Origin: Prevotella sp.
GTDB lineage: Bacteria > Bacteroidota > Bacteroidia > Bacteroidales > Bacteroidaceae
Reading direction: 5' to 3'
Length of the DNA: 38,958 bases
Assembly: GCA_017477435.1 (NCBI GenBank)
Contig: JAFUVV010000046.1
Span: forward strand, 1-38,958
In this document: positions 1 to 6,895 of the stretch, in pieces
Position numbering within the stretch: position 1 is the stretch's first letter
How the letters are laid out: every line of letters begins with the position of its first letter
Position numbers and translations under genes: made by a program
Notes under the pieces: generated by a model
The model's input: the letters and a program-made list of their open reading frames with translations, nothing else
The model's database searches: none
What the model was told of the DNA's origin: nothing

Positions 1-178
1 AAAATTAATTGTACATAAAATTTATGAATAATTTATGGTCAATTCATGGCAATTCGTGTTAAAATAAAAACACGAAATATTCATTAAAAAATAATGTGTG
101 TTCATCTACTTATAAATGAGAATGCCAAGCAATCTTTTGAAAATTGAGTAAAAATAGAAACCTTTAAAAAATTCTTTC
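1..178. other. AT-rich upstream region of the GH32 gene
   Basis: Non-coding and very AT-rich. It contains an 8-bp inverted repeat (TTCGTGTT at 53-60 and AACACGAA at 69-76, with an 8-nt loop), preceded by a short direct repeat of the CAATTC type. The hairpin has no clear T-tract, so it is not called a terminator. No -7 box of the TAnnTTTG type is convincing here, so the promoter of the GH32 gene is unassigned. Confidence 0.4.
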
Positions 179-1867
179 ATGAGAAAAATCCTACTGACAC
201 TAATGCTTCTTTCAACTGTCAGCCTTAATGCTGCCGACATGAAGATGAAGATATCGAAGCGATACCTGTGCTTCCCCGTGTCGCATCAGAGTGAGCGACG
301 CATGATGCGCCTTATTGCCGACGGCAGGGAGCAGTGCCATTTCGTCATTCGCTTAGCACAGGGTGAGCCCGACTACTGGGTGTTCCGCGACGTGAATGAA
401 TGGAAAGGAAAGGTGGTTACACTGTCATACGATGGCGACAAAGAGGCTCTTCAGCTCATATCACAGGGCGACACATGGCCGGGACAGGATAGTGTATATG
501 CCGAATCATTGCGTCCACGGTATCATTTCACCACGCAGCGGGGATGGATAAACGATCCCAACGGTCTTGTCTACGACCGCACACGGGGGGAGTATCATCT
601 GTTCTATCAACACAATCCCTATGAGCGTGAATGGGAAAACATGCACTGGGGACATGCTGTCTCTACCGACATGCTACACTGGAAAGAGCTCCCCGACGCT
701 CTCCATCCCGACAGTATCGGCACCATGTTCTCTGGCTCGGCACTGATGGACTACGACAATGCTGCGGGGTTCAACATCCCTGCCCGCAAGGATAAGCACG
801 GGAGGATTATAGAGCCCGAGCAGGTGGCGATGATTGTATATTACACCGCCGACAGCCCTAAAGCAGAGCGGCAGTGCATGGCATATAGTCTCGACGGCGG
901 ACGCACATTCACAAAGTATTCTGGCAACCCCGTCATCGACTCGCATAAGGAGTGGGATAGTCACGACACCCGTGACCCGAAGATTTTCAAATATGCCGAC
1001 AACCACTACGTGCTCGTGCTCAATGAGCGCGACGGCAACACCATCTACCGTTCCTCCGACCTGAAGACATGGCAAGCCGTGAGTCACATCACAGGCTTCT
1101 GGGAGTGCCCCGAGTTGTTTCCTCTCAATAACCCGCAAGGCAACAATCCCACCGACTCGCTGTGGGTGATGTGGGGCGCATCGGGCACTTACATGCTCGG
1201 ACACTTCGACGGCGAGACATTCACCCCCTCGTCACCGAAACAGATAAACTCTGGCGGCACTGCCTATGCCGCACAATGCTTCAACTGCCTCGACAGCAGC
1301 GAGAGGATAAAAATAGCGTGGGGGCGTATATCTTTCCCCAATATGCCGTTCAACGGATGCATGCTGCTGCCGCAGAGGCAGGCGTTGCGCAGCACACCAT
1401 CGGGGCCACGACTATATAGCCGCCCCATCGAAAGCGCCCAGAAACTGTTCACGCAGGTATACGAAGGCGGCAATATGTCGATGCACGAGGCAAATCAACT
1501 GTTGCAGCAATATGCCGACGACGATGCCCTGCGCATACATGCCACACTGCATCTCACCTATGCCACCGACGTCTCGCTCCACTATCGCGGGCAGCCCCTC
1601 TTCGCCTACGACATGAACAGCAACAGGCTGCAGGGCGACTTCTACGTGAATCCCTGGCAGCCAGGGGCTATGGACATCGATCTCGACGTGTTCATCGACG
1701 GCACCATCGTCGAGGGATTTGTAGATGAGGGAGCCTTCAGCTATTCGCTCCAACTGAGCACACCGCCGAGGGAGCAACGGGGATATGAGTTCAGAGGCAA
1801 CAGCATCGAGATAAAGCGTCTGCAGATATACAGACTGAGAGAGGGCGAGAGCTGTCGGGTGAAATAG
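179..1867 (+). CDS. Secreted glycoside hydrolase family 32 (fructan/levan/sucrose beta-fructosidase)
   Basis: The 562-aa protein has an N-terminal signal peptide (about residues 1-19) without a lipobox cysteine, so a periplasmic or secreted enzyme is expected. After an N-terminal region of about 100 residues resembling the DUF4980 segment of Bacteroides GH32 enzymes comes the five-blade propeller with all three signature motifs: WINDPNG at 123-129 (D126 nucleophile), RDPK at 265-268 (D266 transition-state stabiliser) and WECPEL around 308-313 (E309 acid/base). The C-terminal part is the GH32 beta-sandwich. The family hydrolyses terminal or internal beta-fructosyl bonds in sucrose, inulin or levan; the exact linkage cannot be read here. 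No SusC/SusD, fructokinase or sensor gene is adjacent, so this is not a recognisable fructan utilisation locus. GH3 follows on the same strand after 324 bp containing its own promoter. Confidence 0.93.
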   Translation: MRKILLTLMLLSTVSLNAADMKMKISKRYLCFPVSHQSERRMMRLIADGREQCHFVIRLAQGEPDYWVFRDVNEWKGKVVTLSYDGDKEALQLISQGDTWPGQDSVYAESLRPRYHFTTQRGWINDPNGLVYDRTRGEYHLFYQHNPYEREWENMHWGHAVSTDMLHWKELPDALHPDSIGTMFSGSALMDYDNAAGFNIPARKDKHGRIIEPEQVAMIVYYTADSPKAERQCMAYSLDGGRTFTKYSGNPVIDSHKEWDSHDTRDPKIFKYADNHYVLVLNERDGNTIYRSSDLKTWQAVSHITGFWECPELFPLNNPQGNNPTDSLWVMWGASGTYMLGHFDGETFTPSSPKQINSGGTAYAAQCFNCLDSSERIKIAWGRISFPNMPFNGCMLLPQRQALRSTPSGPRLYSRPIESAQKLFTQVYEGGNMSMHEANQLLQQYADDDALRIHATLHLTYATDVSLHYRGQPLFAYDMNSNRLQGDFYVNPWQPGAMDIDLDVFIDGTIVEGFVDEGAFSYSLQLSTPPREQRGYEFRGNSIEIKRLQIYRLREGESCRVK

Positions 1868-1957
1868 ATTTGCATAATACTGCACTTTCGTTATTTGCGC
1901 CCCGACAGTTTTCTGGCATGTCGGCACATCTTTGAATAAAGAGGCTTTTAAGCAAGA

Positions 1958-2023
1958 CATAAAGGGCTCTTTTATGGAACATAACGGGCTCTTTAATGGC
2001 GCATAACGGGCTCTTTAATGAGA
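1958..2023. repeat. 22-bp palindromic unit array, three units (array F)
   Basis: Three tandem 22-bp units start at 1958, 1980 and 2002. Each has a 6-bp left arm (CATAAA, CATAAC, CATAAC), the 7-bp middle GGGCTCT, a right arm (TTTATG, TTAATG, TTAATG) and a 3-bp spacer. The first unit is perfectly self-complementary; the other two have two mismatches in the arms. A degenerate fourth copy may precede it at about 1936-1957. The architecture matches arrays A-E elsewhere in this window. The array lies between two co-directional genes, 97 bp after the GH32 stop codon. Confidence 0.8.
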
Positions 2024-2140
2024 CACATGCCGGCAAATTGCCCTGAAGTGGACACCGTGGGATGGATCAGCGTGAATGGGGAGCCAACATCCGCCGGCAG
2101 AGGAAAATGACGAGAGTGAAAAGTAAAAACGGAAATAAAT

Positions 2141-2171
2141 TTGGATGTTCGACCATAATATTGTATCTTCG
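2141..2171 (+). promoter_or_regulatory. Bacteroidetes-type promoter for the GH3 gene
   Basis: A TTG at 2141-2143 is followed after 20 bp by TATCTTCG at 2164-2171, a close variant of the TAnnTTTG -7 box of the Bacteroidetes primary sigma factor. Transcription would begin about 15-25 bp before the GH3 start codons. Confidence 0.6.
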
Positions 2172-2191
2172 CCAGAAATTTTTAATATGTG

Positions 2192-4360
2192 ATGAAAGAC
2201 ATGAAGAGAATACTTACGCTGACGGGTGTAGCCATTATGGCTGCCCTGTCGCTGCATGCCCAGAGCCAGGCAGAGGCGCAGCGAGTGGCATTGCATCAGA
2301 AAGCCGTAGACATAGTGGCAAAGATGACTCTCGACGAGAAGATCGCTCAGATGATAAGCGGCACTCCTGCCATCGAGCGGCTGGGCATAAGGCCTTACGA
2401 CTGGTGGAACGAGGCACTGCATGGCGTGGCACGTCATGGAAAAGCAACATCGTTCCCGATGCCGATAGGACTCGGCGCAACATTCGATGCCGCACTGGTA
2501 AAGCAAATCGGAGAGGTGGTGTCGACAGAGGGAAGAGCGAAATACAACGTGGCGCAGAAGCAGAAAAACTACTGGAGATATACGGGATTGACATACTGGT
2601 CGCCCAACATAAACATCTTCCGTGACCCTCGCTGGGGACGCGGCATGGAGACGTATGGCGAGGACCCATTCCTCACAGGCACACTGGGCACAGCATATGT
2701 CCGCGGCTTGCAGGGCGATGACCCGGTGTATCTGCGCACAGCAGCCTGCGGAAAGCATTTCGCTGTGCACTCCGGACCAGAGGGGACACGACATAAGGAT
2801 AATATCACGCCGTCGCTCAAAGACCTCAACGAGACTTATCTGCCGGCTTTCAAGATGCTGGTGCAGGAAGGTAAAGTGGAGGCTATCATGGGAGCATATA
2901 CCCGTTTGTTTGGCGAGAGTTGCTCGGGTAGCAAGGCTCTGCTCACCGACTTGCTGCGTGATAAATGGGGATTCAAGGGGCATGTGGTTTCCGATTGCGG
3001 AGCCGTTGACGACATATACCGCGGACATGGCATTGTGAAGACAGCTGCCGAGGCAGCGGCAATAGCAGTGAAAGCGGGAGTGAACCTGGAGTGTGGCAGC
3101 TCGTTCCGTTCACTGCATGAGGCGGTGGACAAAGGACTTATCACAGAGAAAGAGATTGACAACGCTCTCATACCGCTGATTGAGACTCGCTATCGACTAG
3201 GCATCATCGACGACGACCCAGCATGCCCTTACAACTATACCGACGAGACAGTGGTGTGCAGCGACGCCAATGCCGCCATTGCACGGCGTGCGGCACAGGA
3301 GAGTATGGTGCTGCTGAAGAACGACGGTGCACTGCCAATAAAGAAAGCACTGCGAAAGATATTCGTCTCGGGACATGGGGCAACAGACATATTCTTCCTC
3401 ATGGGTAACTACTTCGGAGTGAGCGACAGCTACTCAACATACCTCGAGGGGATAACAAGTCATATCACTGCCGGCACAACATTGGAATACCGGACATCAT
3501 ATCTCCCGACGCAGAACAACGACAAGCTGCGCATCAACAACTGGGGAGATGCCCGCAGTGCCGACGTGGCAATAATATTCATCGGCAACAGCGGTGACAC
3601 TGAAGGCGAAGAAGGTGATGCTCTCGACTCGAATGAGAAAGGCGATCACCTGACAATGTCGTTGCCTGAGGAGCAGATGGAGTTTCTGCGGCGTGCATCA
3701 AAAGACCGTTGGAACAAGATTGTGACGGTGGTCACCGGTGGCAGTCCTGTTGAGATGAAGGAGATAGAAGAGCTTTCCGACGCCGTGATAATGGCATGGT
3801 ATCCTGGTCAGGAAGGTGGCGAGGCGTTGGCTGACTTGCTCTTCGGCGATGCCAACTTCAGCGGCAGGCTGCCGATAACATTCCCCGAGTCGACAGATGT
3901 TTTGCCGGCTTTCGACGACTACACAATGAAGGGCCGCACATATAAATACATGACCGACGGGGTGATGTATCCCTTCGGCTATGGACTGAGCTACTCGAAA
4001 GTAACCTATTCCGACGCCACAGCGACGCTGACAAAGCAGGGACTCCACGTCACAGCTACTCTCCGCAACGAGTCGGACATCGCCACAAGCGAGGTGCCAC
4101 AGGTATATCTGCGTGTACCAGGGGCTGGACAGACGGCAGCAGAGTGGACTCTGATAGCATTCGACAGGATAGATATTCCAGCCAAGGCAACCAAAGAGAT
4201 ATCCTTCGACATACCCACTGAGCGACTGATGACAGTGCAAGACAACGGCGAGAGCAAGCTGCTCAAAGGGCAGTACACCGTGGCAGTGGCGGCAGCAGCT
4301 CCCCTGAAGCGCTCCGAACAGCTTGGAGTAAGCATGACAAAAGCAACATTCAAAAAATAA
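2192..4360 (+). CDS. Secreted glycoside hydrolase family 3 (beta-xylosidase/beta-glucosidase type)
   Basis: About 722 aa. Starts at GTG 2189, ATG 2192 or ATG 2201 are possible; all retain the signal peptide, which ends at an HAQ motif near residue 24. The GH3 N-terminal barrel carries WWNEALHGV (about residue 72), typical of xylosidase/arabinosidase-like GH3 enzymes, the KHF substrate-binding motif (about 189-191) and VVSDCGAVDD, whose Asp (about 269) is the catalytic nucleophile. The second alpha/beta sandwich begins around ESMVLLKNDGALPI, and a fibronectin type III-like domain follows PFGYGLSYS. The family removes terminal non-reducing beta-linked sugars (glucose, xylose, or arabinose in some members). 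The oligopeptide transporter starts 9 bp after the stop codon, so the two are probably co-transcribed. The specific substrate is not determinable from sequence. Confidence 0.93.
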   Translation: MKDMKRILTLTGVAIMAALSLHAQSQAEAQRVALHQKAVDIVAKMTLDEKIAQMISGTPAIERLGIRPYDWWNEALHGVARHGKATSFPMPIGLGATFDAALVKQIGEVVSTEGRAKYNVAQKQKNYWRYTGLTYWSPNINIFRDPRWGRGMETYGEDPFLTGTLGTAYVRGLQGDDPVYLRTAACGKHFAVHSGPEGTRHKDNITPSLKDLNETYLPAFKMLVQEGKVEAIMGAYTRLFGESCSGSKALLTDLLRDKWGFKGHVVSDCGAVDDIYRGHGIVKTAAEAAAIAVKAGVNLECGSSFRSLHEAVDKGLITEKEIDNALIPLIETRYRLGIIDDDPACPYNYTDETVVCSDANAAIARRAAQESMVLLKNDGALPIKKALRKIFVSGHGATDIFFLMGNYFGVSDSYSTYLEGITSHITAGTTLEYRTSYLPTQNNDKLRINNWGDARSADVAIIFIGNSGDTEGEEGDALDSNEKGDHLTMSLPEEQMEFLRRASKDRWNKIVTVVTGGSPVEMKEIEELSDAVIMAWYPGQEGGEALADLLFGDANFSGRLPITFPESTDVLPAFDDYTMKGRTYKYMTDGVMYPFGYGLSYSKVTYSDATATLTKQGLHVTATLRNESDIATSEVPQVYLRVPGAGQTAAEWTLIAFDRIDIPAKATKEISFDIPTERLMTVQDNGESKLLKGQYTVAVAAAAPLKRSEQLGVSMTKATFKK

Positions 4361-4369
4361 ACACGAAAA

Positions 4370-6352
4370 ATGGACAAGGAAAAAGATTTAATCCAGCTTC
4401 CGGAGAACGCGTTCCGCGAGCTGAAGGAGGGCGAGGAATACTCGCCCGTTATGAGTCCCGAGGGCAACTATCCGGAGGTGAACACGTGGTCGGTCACGTG
4501 GGGCATCCTCATGGCAGTGCTCTTCTCGGCCGCCGCAGCCTATCTGGGGCTGAAGGTGGGCCAGGTGTTTGAGGCTGCCATTCCGATCGCTATCATCGCC
4601 GTAGGCGTGTCGACGGCGGCAAAGCGCTCGCAGGCACTCGGCGAGAACGTTATCATCCAGAGCATCGGAGCATGCTCAGGAGCAGTGGTGGCAGGAGCGA
4701 TATTCACGCTGCCGGCAATATATATCCTGCAGGCAAAGTATCCGGAGATGACGGCATCGTTCATGAAGATATTCCTTGCCTCGGCGCTCGGTGGCATCAT
4801 CGGAATATTGTTTCTCATCCCGTTCCGCAAGTATTTCGTGAGCGACATGCACGGCAAGTATCCCTTCCCTGAGGCTACGGCGACGACGCAGGTGCTCGTC
4901 AGCGGCGCAAGGGGTGCGGGGCAGGCTAAGCCGCTGCTCATAGCGGGCCTCGTGGGCGGTCTCTACGATTTCGCCGTGGCAACGTTCGGGCTGTGGAATG
5001 AGAATGTCACTTCGCGGATGATTGGCCTGGGCGAGATGGTTGCCGACAAGGCGAAGCTTGTGTTCAAGCTCAATACGGGCGCGGCAGTGCTCGGACTGGG
5101 ATATATCATCGGACTGAAATATGCTTTCATCATCTGCCTCGGCTCGGCGGCGGTGTGGTGGCTGATAGTGCCGGGAATGGCGTTGCTGTTCCCCGACACA
5201 GTGGTCAACGTCGGGGGCAGCCAAGTGACGACGGCGGTGGGGGCAATGCCCCCCGAGGCCATCTTCGCCACCTACGGCAAGGCCATCGGCATAGGAGGCA
5301 TCGCAATGGCGGGCATCATCGGAATCATAAAGAGCTGGCCCGTGATAAAGAGTGCCATACATAAGATGAAGCCTCAGCAGGGCGGCGAGGTCAGACATGA
5401 GACAGTGAAGCGCACGCAGAGAGACATACCGTTCAAAATCATCGCCATAGGGTCGCTCGTGGCAATCGTCGTGACGTTCTTATTCTTCTGGTTTGGGGTG
5501 ATGAACAATCTTCTCCATGCCGTAGTGGCTATCGTCCTGGTGGCTATCATTGCGTTTCTCTTCACCACCGTTGCCGCCAATGCCATCGCCATCGTGGGCT
5601 CCAACCCCGTGTCGGGCATGACGCTGATGACGCTCATCATCGCCTCCGTGGTGATGGTGGCAGTGGGATTGAACGGCCCTGCGGGCATGGTGGCAGCACT
5701 GATAATGGGCAGTGTGGTATGCACGGCGCTCTCCATGGCGGGAGCATTCATCACCGACCTGAAGATAGGCTACTGGCTCGGCACCACTCCAGCACGTCAG
5801 CAGACGTGGAAGTTCCTCGGCACGCTCGTCTCGGCAGCCACCGTCGGCGGCGTGATGATGCTCCTCAACCAGACCTACGGCTTCGACCCAGAGTCGCCCA
5901 CCCATCTCGTGGCGCCGCAAGCCAACGCCATGGCGGCAGTCATCGAACCGATGATGAACGGTGCAGGTGCCCCGTGGCTGCTCTACGGCATCGGCGCTCT
6001 CATCGCCATCGCCCTCACGGCAGCGAAGATACCGGCACTGCCTTTCGCCCTCGGAATGTTCATTCCCCTCGAGCTAAACCTCCCGCTGCTCGTGGGTGGT
6101 GCGGTGAACTGGTTTGTGACGACACGTTCTAAGGACAAGAAGGAGAACCACGACCGCGGCGAGCGCGGCACGCTCATCGCCAGCGGATTCATCGCCGGCG
6201 GAGCACTGATGGGAGTGGTGAGTGCACTGCTGCGCTTCGGAGGGTTCGACGCCATCAACCCCCAGTGGCTTGCCGACCCACTGTCGCAGGCACTGTCGCT
6301 CGCAGCATACCTCTTCCTGATTATCTTCTTCATCCGCGCAACAAGGAGATAA
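4370..6352 (+). CDS. OPT-family oligopeptide transporter
   Basis: A 660-aa integral inner-membrane protein with about 14-16 hydrophobic segments. It starts with a short polar N-terminus and the NTWSVTWGILMAVLFS segment, followed by AYLGLKVGQVFEAAIPIAI, typical of bacterial OPT proteins. Family members import small peptides or, in the YSL branch, metal chelates, driven by protons. Other OPT-like landmarks are KYPFPEATAT, NAIAIVGSNPVSGMTLMTL and a late PALPFALGMFIPLELNLPLLVGG stretch. The length is normal for the bacterial family. It sits 9 bp behind the GH3 gene, probably in the same transcript, and is followed by a hairpin with a T-rich tail. The link between a glycosidase and a peptide transporter is positional only. 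Confidence 0.92.
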   Translation: MDKEKDLIQLPENAFRELKEGEEYSPVMSPEGNYPEVNTWSVTWGILMAVLFSAAAAYLGLKVGQVFEAAIPIAIIAVGVSTAAKRSQALGENVIIQSIGACSGAVVAGAIFTLPAIYILQAKYPEMTASFMKIFLASALGGIIGILFLIPFRKYFVSDMHGKYPFPEATATTQVLVSGARGAGQAKPLLIAGLVGGLYDFAVATFGLWNENVTSRMIGLGEMVADKAKLVFKLNTGAAVLGLGYIIGLKYAFIICLGSAAVWWLIVPGMALLFPDTVVNVGGSQVTTAVGAMPPEAIFATYGKAIGIGGIAMAGIIGIIKSWPVIKSAIHKMKPQQGGEVRHETVKRTQRDIPFKIIAIGSLVAIVVTFLFFWFGVMNNLLHAVVAIVLVAIIAFLFTTVAANAIAIVGSNPVSGMTLMTLIIASVVMVAVGLNGPAGMVAALIMGSVVCTALSMAGAFITDLKIGYWLGTTPARQQTWKFLGTLVSAATVGGVMMLLNQTYGFDPESPTHLVAPQANAMAAVIEPMMNGAGAPWLLYGIGALIAIALTAAKIPALPFALGMFIPLELNLPLLVGGAVNWFVTTRSKDKKENHDRGERGTLIASGFIAGGALMGVVSALLRFGGFDAINPQWLADPLSQALSLAAYLFLIIFFIRATRR

Positions 6353-6392
6353 GCGCCGACTTGTTGCCCTGAAGAGCAGGGCAGAGAACCAT

Positions 6393-6435
6393 AGCGGCCC
6401 GTTTGCTGGAATGCAGATGGGCCGCTTCTTGTTTC
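6393..6435 (+). terminator. Probable intrinsic terminator after the OPT transporter
   Basis: AGCGGCCC at 6393-6400 pairs with GGGCCGCT at 6419-6426, with partial extra pairing inside. The tail TCTTGTTT follows. It lies about 40 bp past the transporter stop codon. Confidence 0.65.
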
Positions 6436-6445
6436 ACCTGGCCGC

Positions 6446-6533
6446 AGTACATGGGCCTTGTACTGCAAGTACATGTACGCTGTACTACGAGTACATGGGC
6501 TTTGTACTCCGAGTACAAGAGCTATGTACTGCA
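6446..6533. repeat. 22-bp palindromic unit array, four units (array A)
   Basis: Exactly 88 bp made of four 22-bp units starting at 6446, 6468, 6490 and 6512. Every unit is AGTACA, seven variable bases, TGTACT, three spacer bases. All eight arms are perfect, while the middles differ (TGGGCCT, TGTACGC, TGGGCTT, AGAGCTA). The array lies between the transporter terminator and the TPP riboswitch promoter. There is no open reading frame with coding character across it. Confidence 0.95.
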
Positions 6534-6616
6534 TCCGGACCGGCTGAGATGTACAAAAAAACAGCCGGACTAGGCAGAAAATGACACCCGCCTGACGCCG
6601 GATTTCATTTTTTCCA

Positions 6617-6648
6617 CTAACTTTGATTTCCTCGTAAATCGAAGTTAG
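6617..6648. repeat. TAACTT fold-back repeat
   Basis: CTAACTTTGATTT (6617-6629) faces AAATCGAAGTTAG (6636-6648) across a 6-nt loop. In RNA all 13 pairs can form, one being U-G. The left arm contains TAACTTTG, identical to the local -7 promoter box. Similar fold-backs occur at 16611-16627, 38213-38244 and 38398-38430. Confidence 0.65.
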
Positions 6649-6683
6649 GATGCACCTCGGCAAAAAAAATAAATAAATTTATT

Positions 6684-6713
6684 TTGTTTTGCCCTCGGTT
6701 TTCACTAACTTTG
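6684..6713 (+). promoter_or_regulatory. Promoter of the TPP riboswitch operon
   Basis: TTG at 6684-6686, then 19 bp, then TAACTTTG at 6706-6713, a full match to the TAnnTTTG consensus. The predicted transcript begins just upstream of the riboswitch aptamer. Confidence 0.8.
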
Positions 6714-6735
6714 CAGCGGCTTACAGAATGTAGGC

Positions 6736-6810
6736 TAAGGGGTGCCCTTACAGAGTTGGGCTGAGATTATACCCTCCGACCTGATCCGGATAATGCCGGC
6801 GTAGGGAATG
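6736..6810 (+). promoter_or_regulatory. TPP (thiamine pyrophosphate) riboswitch, THI element
   Basis: The conserved aptamer blocks are present in order: GGGGTGCCC, GGGCTGAGA, ACCC, GACCTGATCCGG, ATAATGCCGGCGTAGGGAA. They form the P1-P5 architecture that binds thiamine pyrophosphate, including the CUGAGA core. The aptamer ends about 86 bp before the receptor start codon. In Bacteroidetes this element represses thiamine synthesis and uptake genes when TPP is abundant. No obvious long T-tract follows, so control of translation initiation or a terminator not seen by eye are both possible. Confidence 0.95.
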
Positions 6811-6815
6811 GTACG

Positions 6816-6845
6816 GTTAACGTTAGCGTTGACGTTAGCGTTGAC
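6816..6845. repeat. 12-bp tandem repeat between riboswitch and receptor
   Basis: GTTAGCGTTGAC occurs twice in tandem (6822-6833 and 6834-6845), preceded by GTTAAC. It occupies the expression-platform region between the aptamer and the start codon, where length change could alter folding. The CGTT-rich pattern resembles the hexamer repeat in the metallophosphoesterase gene at 37829-37901. Confidence 0.8.
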
Positions 6846-6895
6846 ATCAAAATCTCTCCCCTTTTCATGTCATTTATATACAAAAGAAAACAGAG

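Noticed and set aside
2990-3010. GH3 nucleophile motif SDC instead of SDW as an inactivating change
   Set aside because: The Asp nucleophile is kept and VVSDCGAV is common in the xylosidase/arabinosidase-like GH3 group.
2015-3028. 337-codon open frame on the minus strand across the start of GH3
   Set aside because: Overlaps array F, the GH3 promoter and the conserved GH3 barrel; no protein family features.
4370-6352. GH32-GH3-OPT as a polysaccharide utilisation locus
   Set aside because: No SusC/SusD pair, no sensor or hybrid two-component regulator; the third gene is a peptide-type transporter.
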